A DNA stretch of 64,000 nucleotides from Phymatolithon calcareum (GCA_977006965.1 OZ345362.1:1984001-2048000); one strand, 5' to 3'; shown: positions 10,131 through 22,162, counted from the first letter of the stretch. The notes: generated by a model from the sequence alone, not told the origin. Translations and numbers: made by a program.

Positions 10131-11163
10131 CAAATAGCCTCTCGAACAATGACGCCACGGGAGCCTGTCCTCTGTAAACACTGACATTTGGCGGATCAGA
10201 TATTTCACCATTTCTACAACCGCGCAATATCCAGTCAGTCTGTCCACATCATGTGGTCCGCTCGTCTATTTGCGAGAGATCACCGATTCTATTTTGAGTT
10301 ACGGGCACTACTAAAAAGGCACACTGGATTTTGGAACGACAGTCCACTTCATGTAGCACACGCATGTTGAAAAGCACCAGTAATCACGATGGCGATGATA
10401 ATGGATACACTGCCAAAGCAAAATGTTTAACAGAAGCGAATACCATTCTCGTTTTGGAGGAAGCAGATAAGTTTCACCAAAATGTGTTGTTACCGTCCCG
10501 CCCATCTTTTCTAAAACGTGCTATGCTGTGTCAAAATACAGAATACCAGCCAATTAAAACATTCACTTTGTCACTTGGTCGCAGTTACCGCTCTGCGTAG
10601 CGACGCCATGGCATACATTGCGACAATTTTAGGCTACTGCATCAGTGAGGAGGCGATGTCCACTTGGTCCAGTTTCTTTTTATCTGCGTTAACATTAACA
10701 CCATACACCAGCAAGCCCAGTTGAGGAAACTAAGCACTGTTCCCTGTCTACTTAATGACCTCAAAACGGGTGGAAGCGTATACAGTAGACGCCTCGAATC
10801 TTCAAACGCTTCGGGGGCATTGTCGGTACTCAGCACAACGCCCCGGCAACATTAAAGATCATTTCCAAGTCATCGGAGTGGACAAAGGTCATGTGATTAT
10901 CGCGACCACTGCGTGCGTCAAGATGGACCCGACGAAAAACCCTCTTGGGAATAGGAAATTGTTTGCGACTGCGGATTAGTGCGGCAATTTCGTGTCGGCG
11001 AAACAGTGTCGTTTTGAGCCGTTGACTCGGAACAGCGAAGAGGTGGAGAAGAGTCGCGTTACTGCAGATTGCAAGGAGGCACTCTGAGAACTAAGTAAAG
11101 TGAATCTGAGAGGGCATACGCAGAGACTACGCACAAGAGCCTCGAAAAGCTGATTGCAGTGTG
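10131..11163. other. Intergenic, nothing recognised
   Basis: Several overlapping short frames on both strands, none with a recognisable domain. It is likely old element debris. Confidence 0.4.
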
Positions 11164-11198
11164 CGACAAGAGCTCTGCAACTTGCAGAGCTCTTGTCG
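11164..11198. repeat. Perfect 17-bp palindrome with 1-nt centre
   Basis: CGACAAGAGCTCTGCAA (11164-11180) is followed by one C and then by its exact reverse complement (11182-11198). The 35-bp structure could extrude as a cruciform or fold as an RNA hairpin. It lies in a stretch without a recognised gene. Confidence 0.9.
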
Positions 11199-12099
11199 AA
11201 GGACAGACAGCGTCGAAGATTTGCTCGTTTCGTGCGCGTCAGAGGACTGTGAATTACATGGAAGCGGCACCTGGAGAAGGATCTCTATGGCGAGCGCTGT
11301 GTCGTGTTTTTCGGCGTCGTGATGGTTGGTCACGGCCGACGAAGTCCATGTCCTCAAATGCAGCTCCTACGTTGCCTAGCTCTGATGGTTCCTGTTGTTC
11401 TCACGAATGACCTCGGTCGTGTAACACCCTGCTCTTTCACACTTCGAGACAGCGCGAGAGAACTCGTGGTCGGCTAAAGGGACGTCGACGCGATACCTTC
11501 GCTGTCCCTAAGCTGGCATCTAGGGATATTGATTGCAGTGACCCTTCCTCGGCACCGCTATCCCTGCCAGTAGACGACTCTTCCGCGTGGGTGCCGGAGG
11601 GTCCGCGCAGAAGAGTGGCCTATCGGAGTTACTGGTAAGCCGTGATCCAATCAGGGTGTTGGTTTTTGCATATCTTGTGATTACCTGAACACTGGGGTCT
11701 TCCTCCTGCCTTTACCACATTGCTAATCGAGCTGATTACTACTTAAGCACAATAAAGGCAGCGCCATCAGAAACGAGCAACCGCATGAAGACCTAGCCTC
11801 TCAATCTCTCCCGTTCCCAACGTTACCATCGTTCCCATCTTTTCCTTCACCCTGACACGCCGTGAGACGTTACAGTCGTTCACGCGTGTTCAGTTGCACC
11901 AACAACCGGACGGATTTCGACCGTGCCTGTACAGTGATGGAAAATCGACAGAAACGCCAACGCTACCGCCAACATCGGGACTAGCGGGTTTCAGGAGCTG
12001 CTTTGATTCCCAATCTCCGCACCGGACGAGAAACGGCTCAACTCCTTCCTAGATTTTTCTTCTATAGTACATACTTTTCTTGTCATTGCATCGCCGGGG
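11199..12099. other. Intergenic, coding-like but unassigned
   Basis: The GC content is higher than in neighbouring spacers and a frame at 11,159-11,410 is open, but I could not tie it to any family. It may be the upstream part of the LINE fragment that follows. Confidence 0.3.
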
Positions 12100-12850
12100 G
12101 CACCAATGACAAATCGATCGCTCTCGGCAATCGAGTCGGCAGAGGGCTTGTTCTACAAGAATGCTTTCGGAAAGTATGCCTAGCACCGTCGGGACCGAAT
12201 GCGAGTTCTGTGCTGACTGGGACCACCAAAGATGAGGAGACGGCATCAAGCGGAAAGGTTTGTATTAAGCCTGGTAAGACACAAATAGCGCCTTGAAGAA
12301 ACAGAAGAGTTCTCTGGAAAAGATGAGGACATAAGGGAAGCAGCGAAGGATATCGAACATCTCAAGATTTATGAAGACTTTCGACAAGCCCTTCAGAAAG
12401 CGGAGGAGGGATCTGTCACTAAGAAGAGGAAGAGAGAAGAAATAATTAAGGTATGGGAAAAGGAAGAAGAAGGCAAAGCAATGAAGATTCCTATTGGAGG
12501 CAAGCTCCCAGGGATCCTTTATATAAGAGAAGAACGACACGTTTAACGTGCCTAAGGTTGACATTTAACGGAGCACCTCTTTGGAGAAAGTCCGTATTGG
12601 GTGCCTACTTTGGGATTACCGCGGTGATCGAACTAGGTGCCTTACGACATACTCTAGCCTCGTCAAAGATGAGCACTGAAATTGATTTTGAGTGCACGAG
12701 ACTTTCAGAAGCTCTTGTTCGGAGAGAATTTCGAATTTAGAATGTTGTGAGTAGCCGGAGGACTTTAGCTTAGGTAATATCGCAAGAGCTTCCCCATTAC
12801 TCCAAGGCGAGTCTTTGGGAGCTGTCAAAATAAAATCATCAAATATCCCC
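12100..12850 (+). mobile_element. LINE C-terminal remnant, plus strand
   Basis: Joined across several frameshifts and stops, the plus strand reads like the region after the reverse transcriptase in the 42.7-kb LINE: a phrase like AEGLFYKNAFGKYA, then a lysine/glutamate-rich helical stretch, then APLWRKSVLGAY. The same order occurs in the neighbouring copy at 14,180-15,090. It ends at GTCAAAATAAAATCATC, a typical 3' end of the family. It is dead as a coding sequence. Confidence 0.7.
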
Positions 12851-12867
12851 AATCAGCTGGTGTAAGA

Positions 12868-13480
12868 TTACTTCAGCTCGTCTATGCGATATTGGAAAGC
12901 CGTCAGAAAGTGTTGGGATAGCGAGAGACTAGGGTTTGAAAGACAGATCTCGCTACCTCGAGTGTCAGCGAAACTCTCTGGTGGTCCATCAGGCTTCGTT
13001 CGCACATATCCCTGCGACCTAGCTCGTCGGCAGCATCGTTTCTTGAAATTCAGCAATGCCTCGGTATCCGAATGGCTTCGATGGAAATCTCCTGGGGCAT
13101 TAGTTGTTCCACAAGGCTCCAAAGTTTTCGTATCATTTCCCCGTACACCCGCTGTTGGCCGTTAATAGCATCGATGAAACTCTTGCTGTCGGTGAACCAA
13201 CGTATAGTGCTTCCAGGCGCAAAGTGGCGTTTTTCCACTTCTTGAAACGCATGAACGACGGCAAAGGCTCCCGCGTCGTATGAGGAACCGACAGTTTCGG
13301 CATTTAGCGAAAGTTCGAGCACAGTTGCATTGCCGCTAATCAGTAATATCCCTGCTCCCCGACATTGATAGAAATGGTTCTATACATACCCATCTGATTC
13401 TTGATAGAGAACAAAAATCGGCTATGAAGGCGCTGAATTTCAGGGCTCTACAGCACTTCAACAGGCTAAGATACCATTAA
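12868..13480 (-). mobile_element. LINE RNase H-domain remnant, minus strand
   Basis: The frame 13,050-13,322 contains WFTDSKSFIDAI, a type I RNase H core with its aspartate, and continues after a frameshift into a phrase resembling the NDAADELGRRDM helix that closes RNase H domains of non-LTR elements. A second decayed copy is at 22,163-22,600. No reverse transcriptase is attached here. It lies back to back with the plus-strand fragment ending at 12,850. Confidence 0.65.
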
Positions 13481-13554
13481 TCTGCCAAGCAATAATTGCG
13501 CGGCACTCGCCACTGAGATGCGCATCAAACTTTGAAGCTGACATAGAAATTGTT

Positions 13555-14003
13555 TTTTTTGCAACTGTTTAGTTGTTTATTTGAAAGCCCTCATTAACAC
13601 TCCTAAGACTGTACGGGAGCAGCTTTTCGTAACTTTTTCATTCTAGTATATCGCCTGGTCCCTAATACAGGGACTCGTCGTTTTCCATATTGTTAATTAT
13701 GGTGACGCTTTAGAGTAGTATGGAGTCTAATGCCTTTTCCGTTCTTATCATTTCTCCGGGGTCCAGTTCATACTTTGTTCGGTTCATACGTATGATCTCC
13801 ATGTGGCGCTCTGCTGCCGTTCCGAATGTATTCGATATTAGCGTCGTGCTCACTTGAGGGAACCTTCCGCTTGCGTATTTTATGGCCAGCTGTCGATTTC
13901 TCACCTTGGTAAACCTGAGGATGGCCGGGATCTCATATTGTGTGCTTTGAAGGTATAAATTTGAATGCTCTCCTAAGTATAGTAAGCATGAGATGGAACA
14001 CAA
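13555..14003 (-). mobile_element. LINE C-terminal remnant, minus strand
   Basis: The minus frame 13,710-14,003 ends with FTKVRNRQLAIKYASGRFPQ and a helical tail, matching the tail of the 42.7-kb LINE (RKHRLLAVKWFFGRFPP). Its 3' untranslated part (13,555-13,710) shares long runs with 23,950-24,180 and 46,040-46,165, including CCTAAGACTGTACGGGAGCA on the plus strand. The 3' end reads GAGGGCTTTCAAATAAAC. It is a truncated insertion. Confidence 0.75.
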
Positions 14004-14179
14004 AACCAGGAAAGATTGAGGTTCTCAAGTATAAAGGACTTCCAAAGTACAACTTTCTGTTTGCTGGAAAGGAGCTGCACTAAGCATGGAGACTTTCGCA
14101 CCTCGGTGTAAGTATGGGATATATGTTGATTTATTTTTTAAAAAAGCTCCCAAAGCCTCAAGTTGAGTAACAGGGCAGG

Positions 14180-15092
14180 GGTGAAAGTATGAACCACAAG
14201 GGAGTCACCGACTACGCGGCAATCTCAAGAGTTCGGAATGCAGCTGGATGCATCCACAAACTGCGCCAAATTGGCGTAAATGTTAACGGATTCCATCCAA
14301 CCACGAGTATCAGGATTTTCAAGTCGTTGAATCTCCCCAAATGCGAGTATGCCATCCACCTGACCCTGAAGGCTAAGCGATTACATGCTGCAATCGAAGC
14401 AAAAGAAGATGTTTTCTACAAGTACGTATTTGGAAATTGTGCCGAACACCGAAGAGAGAGGATGCGCGTGCTGTGCTGACTCGCCAGCCCGGGGATGAGG
14501 AGAGCACACCAGGGTGAAAGGTTCGCTTTGAGCCTGGTCAGACCGAAGAAGTACCTGGAAGAGGCAGAAGAATATGGAAGAAGAGAAGAGGATTTGGCAG
14601 ACGTATTAAAGGATATCGGGCATCTCAGAGAAGAGGAGGAACTTAAAGGAGCATTAAAACAAGCGGAAGACGACAAGGTGTCCAAGAAGCGCCGAGCAGA
14701 GGCAATCGTGAAAGGTTGGAAGGAGGAGGAAGAAGGGCAGATAATAAAATCCCCGTAGACAAGCCGAAAAAGCTACCAGGAGTGCTACATGTAAGAGAGA
14801 GAAACACGCGCCTGCGGTGCCTAAGAGTGATTTTCAACTGAGCCCCGCTGTGGAGAAAATCAACGTTGGGGACATACCTTGGGACCGGTGCTCTGATTGA
14901 GCTCCTAGCGCTCCAACGAGCAGTGCGATCCATGGAAATGGACCAAGAGACTGGATATGAATGCAAAAGACTTACTCGTGCCCTCATGGGATGAGAAATT
15001 CGAATTAAGGAGATTTTAGGAGAACAGAGAATGAAAGAGCGCGAAACGGCCCTGTTACTCAAATTGAGGTTTTAGGAGCTTTTAAAAATAAA
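14180..15092 (+). mobile_element. LINE C-terminal remnant, plus strand
   Basis: 14,189-14,479 carries CEYAIHLTLKAKRLHAAIEA and a following FGNCAEHRRERMRVLC, equivalent to CRWEYAIHLTPWTNSVEA and FGNYAKRLHARMRALC in the 42.7-kb LINE, so it starts just after the reverse-transcriptase core. The next frame (14,495-14,758) is a charged helical segment. The copy closes with GGAGCTTTTAAAAATAAAAC at about 15,073-15,092. Stops and frameshifts break it. Confidence 0.75.
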
Positions 15093-16967
15093 ACATCACG
15101 TATGCACAAGTACAGCAAGCTTCCTCTGCGACTTAGACGTTCGCGTTGCGCAAAGGAGGTCTCTCGCTTCTGCGTACGTCGGTGTCTATCACAGAGTTGT
15201 CCCGATGATGCTCTGTGATGATCTTTCGGACTAAGACAATAAGCGCCGGAGGAATATCATCAAGCACGGGGACCAATCACCACTTTCCCGCTCGAACATC
15301 AACGGGACTAGTGCTTCTTTACTGAGAAGATTGAAGAGGAGGTAATCGGCCAAACCAGGCAAACCGTAGATTAACGTAGCAGGAACCTTCTTTTTTACTT
15401 ATACTACTATTATACTTAGTGATTGACGAGAGTGGTTTCCAGTGTTATCTGTTCGCCTTCACTTCTTCTGAGATCTAGAGCAGCTGTGACTATTTCCTTT
15501 TCTTGATTCCCAGTATAGTGTTGAGTATCAGGACTTAGAGCATCTGTGCGATGTAGCCGACATGTCCACTAGACGGAATATACATTATGGTCAGGAGTTT
15601 TGTTGATTTTTCAGTGCATGCCTCAACCACCGTCACTGCCATGTGAGCCTCAATGGAGAGTACAGCTCATATACATGCATTCCAACAGCAGGCGGAGGAA
15701 CAAGAATAGAGCACAATCTTGGTGTGATTCAAATTGGAACATGTCCCCGCTATTAAATAAAACTATCTGGCCACGGTGAACTCACAGTCATTTTTTTGAC
15801 CGCATGAGTAAGACGCAACAAGTTATTATGACCTGAGCCAGAAATAACAGGGAGTATTCCGAAGCCATACAAGTCTGGGACGCGTTTCGAGGCCTACAGG
15901 AAGTGATATGTATTGTTTGCATTGATAGTGTGTTGGACGTCTCTCTTTGTTACTTGTGACGGTTTTGTGGTCTTGATCGTCTTTGTGACGAACGTCATTT
16001 CGACCAAGTCGGGAGTTGCTGTTGTGAATGTTCCGATTACCCTTCTCCTATGTTTGGAAGGACTTCGGTCTTTTATAGACACTAACTTCTAAATTCCTCA
16101 AGTAACCACATAAATATATAGTTCTGCGAGCTAGCATAGCAGAACGATATTTACGGACTTGGGCGTCGAATGCATTTGGATATGCCGCCGAGTCTTGGGG
16201 GGGGGGGTTGTGCGTGAATCACACTTCGTGTGCGAATAGGTCAGAGTGCGGGGAAAGACTCACAATGAATTCTGATTTACCTGGAGGCGTGAGTCTCTAA
16301 GGAGTATGGAGTGCACGTATGGATCTCTGGCCAGGAGTTAGTAAAGAGGGTTTCCTGACCCGGTCTCGTGTGTAGCCGCGTTCACGTCGTGACCCCTGTG
16401 CATCTTCGGGTGTCTAAGAGCTGCACAATTTAACCATATGAAGACTCATGACGGACGGGGTGGCACCCGACCGATACTTAACTTCTCGGAGACAATGAGC
16501 AATGAACATGTACGGAGAGGGAGAAGAACACATAACGTTGATATTTTTCGCATAAGTCATAAACCCCTATCGGAATCGTTTAGTCAAAGTTGTAAAGCGC
16601 GGTGTCCTGGCAATATGCCGTAGTAGCGACACCTGGCCTCGGGGAGGCCTTTAAGTTTTCTTCTGCGCATAACGGCGCAGCTTTTTAAAATATCATAAAT
16701 TTGTGGAGTGTTTGAGTTCTCATCTTAACTGTGCTATCAGATCTGGTTCGCCAAGGGAAGTGGTGTTGGAACTCCTTCTCTCGAGTTTGGACTTGGTGGC
16801 GTGCGAGGCGGATCTGGTAATAACTAGTGAAGTCGACTGGCCTGTATCGCACTGGCAAGGAAAGATCGAATCGGACTCTAACGAGGACGCCGACGTTTAC
16901 GAGGATGGGTGGGCACATGGGCTTTGAACCCGCTACCTGTTGACGGTGTTGTCTATTTAGACTGTCA
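15093..16967. other. Intergenic, no gene recognised
   Basis: It contains an 11-base poly-G run at 16,197-16,207, a GCGCAT/ATGCGC-type hairpin near 16,665-16,680 and a phrase AGCTTTTTAAAATATCATAA like a LINE 3' end. The 3' part may be the untranslated leader of the DIRS-like element, but I could not find its terminal repeats. Confidence 0.4.
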
Positions 16968-17132
16968 GTGTCACCTGTGTTAGTTCACAACACTCGCCCT
17001 CGTCCCTTAGGGAATGGGGCTAGGAGAGGATGCCGTGGGTGTGGCGCCTCTTCGAATATTTCACCTGCTAACAACAACAATCGAAGCACTAACAGGCTGC
17101 TATTGAGAGAGTTTACCGAACATTTCGCGGGG

Positions 17133-17435
17133 ATGGGAAAAGAGGGAGATTATATATCGAAGTTTAAGGATGTGGTAAGTAAGAATTTGAAGACTTTCGA
17201 AAACCGGGGACGTGAGTTCCATACCGGGATGATTGCGTTTTTGAATTCGAAACTGGATGCTTCGCGCACTGTACCACTGCGACGCGATAATAACGATATA
17301 TGGGAGGTAATTACTAACGTGCTCGCCGGTAATTTACCGGCGCCCGTAAGTAGTGGAAGTGAATACGATGAGACAGAGCTGGAAGATGCGCGTAACGATG
17401 ATGCTAACAATCCGAAAAATGCAGATCTATCCTAA
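17133..17435 (+). pseudogene. Gag-like ORF of the DIRS-like element
   Basis: The first ATG (17,133) opens about 100 residues beginning MGKEGDYISKFKDVV, with an acidic C-terminus (EYDETELEDARNDDANN). The frame is open upstream to about 16,968 without an ATG. The position ahead of the reverse transcriptase suggests a structural protein. No zinc knuckle is visible. The frame shifts near 17,435-17,600 into the next ORF. Confidence 0.45.
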
Positions 17436-17599
17436 TCTGCAACCAATACTAGAGGAGGGCCATCCAACGCCGGGCCCTCTCGCAAAACCCGAACGCGCAA
17501 CAAATCCAAAACCAGGGCGGGCCCATCCAACGCGGGCCCGTAACGAGGACACAAAAAGTAAAAGAAGTCTAAAAGAGGTCAACAAAAGAAAGTTCAACC

Positions 17600-18221
17600 A
17601 GCGGAAAGCGATAGCGACGACAGCGGCGATAGCGACAGCAGCGAAGCGACACCGAACGTAGCCGAACTTGCGCAACAGATCAAGGTCCTTACTAACATGA
17701 TAACCGGCCGCAATGCACGATGTGGCCGACGAACCTTTATCGAAAAAGCGAGGGCGCTTCAGATGGGCAATCCAGACTCCAGAGATGATAGATCCTCTGA
17801 CGATTACGACAGTTATGACGAACAAAGCCGGAAAAGCGAACGAAAGGGACGAAAGTATCAGAAACAGAGGCGCAAAAAGAAAGAATCTGATGACAGCTCC
17901 TCCGATGATTCCAGCAGTTTTGATGACTCATCCGATTCAGACTACAAGAAACGTGATCGATCGTCGCGAAAGAAGCAGATGAAGCGACGAGAAAAGCGGA
18001 AAATGGGGAAGTTCTGGAAAAAGAAAGAGGAGGAGCCTTACCATTTCAACCTACCGTTATGGAAGAGGGTCACCGTCGAGAGATTGCAATACTACTTCAG
18101 TCGCACTAAAACTTTCACCGATTTCGTGCGAACCCATGACTTTAAAACCGATTGGAACAAATATGAGAGCGAAACTATTGCAGCTGCCGTTGATTTGCTC
18201 ATATCCGATCTCGGTGTGTAA
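17600..18221 (+). pseudogene. Ser/Asp- and Lys-rich ORF of the DIRS-like element
   Basis: From about 17,600 the frame runs through an acidic serine-aspartate repeat, a helix (AELAQQIKVLTNMI), a long SRDDRSSDDYDSYDE / KKKESDDSSSDDSS low-complexity part and a strongly basic KKQMKRREKRKMGKFWKKK block, then a folded-looking C-terminus to the stop at 18,221. Another frame continues with similar composition to about 18,360. It is probably the nucleic-acid-binding half of Gag. The ATG at 17,697 is internal. Confidence 0.45.
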
Positions 18222-18789
18222 AAGGCGAGGAAATGCGATGCCGTGGAAGTCCTACTGCGTCGACGAGCGAAAGTCGAGCTGGCTGACCGCACCGGAGAAT
18301 GGGAAGTTGCTGCCCACATGTTTGAGGATCGAAACGAGGGTGCTGCTGGGGCTCGCAAAAATTAGTAGAACAAGAATGAAAATATTTGTTACCGATGACC
18401 GACGTGAGTTATTCCCTATATCGATCAGGGGTATTAATAGCAGGACAAGTGGAAAAGGGCCTCGCCATAGGTCACAATTACGTAAGGAAAATGCCATACT
18501 GACGGCCACTGCGCACGTACTAACCTGTCTCAGTGCCCTCTCCAGGGGGCAGGTCGCCAGCATGGATGAACCTCTAATTTTCGACGACAAACAACTCACC
18601 GCCAGTCAATCGGAAATATGTTCTTCAGTGAGTGATTCATGTGACCGGGCGTTCCGCCGGCAACTATTGTCACGTGTGGACCAATGGGTGACAACGAGAG
18701 TACCAACCGAAAGCTCTACCTATTTAGCCGAGCGTTGTCAACCGAAAACTTGGATGTAGGCCTCAAAACTATCGCTGCCTTCTGACGGA

Positions 18790-19443
18790 GTGGCAGGAAG
18801 CGTCGAGTTGCCTGACGCCTTGCCGCCGGAACTTGCTATGAAATATGATACAACTGAGAATGTTTTAAAAGACCCAAAACCAACCAATGATGAGTTAAAA
18901 TCAATCCGAGGTTATGTTGGAGTTGACCCCCGTGAGTACTACCAGGTCATCCTCAAACAACGAGAAAAAGGAATCCTAAGCCGACTGTCCTTAATGCCAT
19001 ATTTGGTGTACCGAAAAAGGACAAACAGCGCTTAATCATTGATGCTCGGAAGGCGAATTTGTTCTTCACCCCTTCTCCTGAGGTTGTTCTACCAAACCCC
19101 GGGGACTTCGTTGACCTCTACCTCGGATCCGACGAGGACCTACACTGCGGCAAGACCGACATGAACAACTTCTACCACCGTATTAAAATGCCGAAATGGA
19201 TATGGACGTTTTTCGGACTCCCTGCTGTGACAATCAAAGGAGTCAAATACTGGCCCATGGTATGTGTGCTACCCATGGGCTGGTCACATTCGGTATTTTT
19301 TGGGACAATCAATCCATGAAAACGCCTTAAGTCAAATTCCTTGTCTAAACCCCGACGACACCATCCGACCATCCAGCCACCTCATCCTCAATAAAGCGCG
19401 ACACGGTGCCTATATCGACAATTTTTCTTCTTCATGGGAACTG
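18790..19443 (+). pseudogene. Reverse transcriptase of the DIRS-like element (frameshifted)
   Basis: Three frames combine to give the polymerase core: a phrase FGVPKKDKQRLIIDARKAN, KTDMNNFYHRIKMP (the first catalytic aspartate region), VCVLPMGWSHSV (the MGW motif) and GAYIDNF, which occupies the YxDD position. At least two frameshifts, near 19,030 and 19,310, and one near 19,430 separate these blocks. The catalytic box reads YIDN, not YxDD. Such YxDN variants exist in some retroelement lineages, so this is not necessarily a mutation. Confidence 0.7.
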
Positions 19444-20293
19444 ACTTAACCGAAGTTAGGGAACATGTGGTTGCCGCCCACGACAAATGTGAGGATACTG
19501 GATTCCCGCCGGGAGATAGAAAGGTGGAGTTACCATCAAAAGAATCAACTGACATTCTTGGTATTGAAGTCAAAAAGAATGGTACACTTTTACCGAGAAT
19601 GATTAAGATGGGTGAAGTCATCTCCGATACTCACCGAATGGTGAGGGATAATCTATGGTCACATGATAACCTGTCTACACTTTTGCGGAAATGGGTGTGG
19701 TTCCTCCTCCTACGTGGGCCAATGTTGTCGATCCTAAAAGAATGTTATGAAATGCTGCATGCCGATACCTACAGCCCAACCCCAAGGTATGGCGCCCGAT
19801 GCGAATTATGGACTCTTTCAAATCTCTCACCTCTCATATACGGCAACATCAAAGGCAAATTCTCCGAGAAAATCCTCTGCATTGACGCAAGGAATTTTGG
19901 AGCAGGGGTTGTTTACACTGATGCAATCGAGGACGAGTACTATCACTACTGCATGGTGAGCCAATCGGTGAGTGGCAGAGTCGAAAAACATGGAAAGTCG
20001 CAATCAGGCATCGATGGCGCAGTGGCGCACATATCAACATTCTCGAAGGAAAAGCACTCATATTGGGTCTTAAGTGGTTTTTACGCAACAAAGTGAACTT
20101 TGGAAGAAGATTGGTAATTGGGGTTGACAATCAGGCGCTAATTAGGGCGCTCCAGAAAGGAAGATCGAGTCTTGGACTCTATCATATTTGCAGACAAGTG
20201 GCAGCTCTTAGGTTGGCCGGAGACTTACATATAAAGTGCATATATATCAGAAGCGAGTTTAACCCCGCTGATGGACCGTCACGGACGGTATGA
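19434..20293 (+). pseudogene. RT connection and RNase H of the DIRS-like element
   Basis: 19,434-20,096 continues from the polymerase into the thumb/connection and the first RNase H strand (CIDARNFGAGVVYTDA). After a frameshift near 20,060, the frame 20,063-20,293 provides GVDNQALIRALQKG and the closing IRSEFNPADGPSR, the usual end of RNase H domains in LTR and DIRS elements. The domain removes the RNA strand during cDNA synthesis. Confidence 0.75.
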
Positions 20294-21226
20294 GCTACTA
20301 ACTCTCCGAGTCGACAAGGCCACCAAAAACCAATACGAGCGTGGTCTGGCAGCCTTCATCAAATACTTGGAGGAAAAAGGGCATGACTCATTTACCGATT
20401 TATCAAAAACCGAGGGGTACTTAATGGACTTCGCGGTTCATACGTATCATACTCGGAACAAGCAAGGACGACAATTAGTCGTCAATGCAATGTTAGCTCT
20501 TGAGCTGTACTTCCCAACGTAGCGCAGCAAAATGCAGGACCTTCGCGCCTCTCTCGAGGGGTGGGCAAAACATGTTCCTGTAAAGGCTCGTAGAGTTATA
20601 TCCGAGCAATTGGCAAATGCGATCGCCTATGAACTCCTAATACAAGGCCGTCTAGACATGGCTACGGCAATATTGGTCATATTTGATTGCTACTTACGAT
20701 CTTCAAATGCCTCGAACGCGAGGTGTCAAGACTTTATCTTTCTCGATCCTCCCCAGCGACCGAACCAAAATTACTATGGCGTATTGACGCTACCAAAAAC
20801 CAAGCGTGGAACCAACCGATCAGTGTTCGTTCGTGGACTACTAAATGCCGGGTTACTTCGACGGCAACAAGTTATTCGATCAAAGAATGGAACACAAAAC
20901 GACAACAAGCTGTTCCGATTCTCAATGGAAACACTAGGAAAACGAATGAACCCGATTTTGGAAACATTCAACATTGACATTGGAGATACTAAACTACATG
21001 GACTTCGTTACGGTGGCGCAACCACGGATCATATGGACGGTCGACTGACGCGTGATGAAATTCAACTTCGAGGGGATGGGCGTCATCAAAGTCTATGCAA
21101 CAATACCTTCAACCCGATCAGGTTCACCATCAACTTCAAAACATTTCTCCTCAACTCCGTCGTCGTTTCGAACGGCCGTTAGCGCAACGATATAAGCTTT
21201 TCAACGTTACGCCACCACCAGAGTAA
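20271..21226 (+). pseudogene. Tyrosine recombinase of the DIRS-like element
   Basis: The frame starts at ATG 20,271, overlapping RNase H by 23 bases, and has a core-binding helix set, an in-frame TAG at about 20,520, then YLRSSNA with the first catalytic arginine and HGLRYGG (H-x-x-R). Near 21,075 a frameshift moves the rest into another frame, where W followed by SMQQYLQ supplies the tryptophan/histidine position and the likely nucleophilic tyrosine; that frame ends at TAA 21,224-21,226. The enzyme would recombine circular cDNA into the genome. One stop and one shift inactivate it. Confidence 0.8.
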
Positions 21227-21236
21227 AGGGGTGGCG

Positions 21237-22162
21237 GAGCCGATTCACCAAGGCCGAACCGAGACCAACGCGAACGCATTCGCTATGAGAGCTCTCATAC
21301 TACATGGGACTCTATGAGTGGATGTGGTCATGCGCGTGGCTGAGTGTGTAAGCAGTTTAGCTTAGATTGAAGAAAGGAATCTTCCCCCCTTACCTGCGAC
21401 GACTATAGTACTGGCATTTAAAACAAATCTTTTCACAAACAAGTCTTAGAAAATTATCGAATATGCACGGTAACACGTCAGCACTCACACTTGACTGACA
21501 AATGAGACACGTGTTTGTTACCGTCTTTGTCTGTGATGGCTTCTTACGCCCAAGAGGGCTGGGCAGTTTATTCTTGCCATCGATACGAGGGAATTGGGTG
21601 CGCTTTGTTTCCTTGCGGGCTACCTGCGAGAGCGCTCGATGATGGTTTAACTTCTGCTTAAATCAACCAACTTAATATCGTAGATGCGCCAAATAAGGGG
21701 GTCTGGTTGCAATTTCTCGTAACCAGGGGCACTATGCAATTTATTTGTACTGCAATATATTGCAATATGCAATATTACTACTGTATTACAGATCCGTCTC
21801 GTATTGCAGAACGTACTGTTGCTCGGACAGGTATTTCAATCCTTATTGCAACCGGCGCCCCACACAATACGGCGAGAGCTGGTATTCCCTCTGATCATTT
21901 TGGTGCAGTCCATTCGCTCCATGACCGGCTAATTTAAAAAAATCAAGCAGTCACTGGTTGGTCGAAGATTTAAGGAGCCACGCTGGTTCGGGAAGACTGT
22001 CAGACAGCTAAGGCGACAGAACGTATATTGCAATCCATATTGCTCGGTGATATCGTATATTAGTCTATATTGCATCGAGCGTTCGACAATAGTAGGCAGA
22101 GCGTATTGCTCCTACTCTTCTAATAGTTCGCAATTATATTGGTTGGAGCCCTGCTTGTAACC
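21237..22162. other. Spacer with clustered TATTGC/GCAATA motifs
   Basis: No gene. From about 21,707 to 22,145 the hexamers TATTGC, GCAATA and close variants recur many times in both orientations. The cluster at 31,540-31,740 is similar in style but is not an alignable copy. Confidence 0.5.

Larger units (their letters stand above)
16968..21236 (+). mobile_element. DIRS-like tyrosine-recombinase retrotransposon, broken
   Basis: In order on one strand: a Gag-like region, a second lysine/serine-rich ORF, reverse transcriptase, RNase H and a tyrosine recombinase. This order, with the recombinase frame overlapping the end of RNase H, is that of DIRS-order elements, which integrate with a tyrosine recombinase instead of a DDE integrase. 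Several frameshifts and one in-frame TAG show that this copy is inactive. I searched the flanks for inverted or split direct repeats and found none, so the outer limits are provisional. A GC-rich stem-loop (21,210-21,236) spans the stop of the recombinase frame. Confidence 0.8.

Noticed and set aside
16920-16945. B-box-like GGGTTCAAAGCCC on the minus strand
   Set aside because: The T stem has a mismatch at its second pair and no acceptor, D or anticodon arm could be found upstream.
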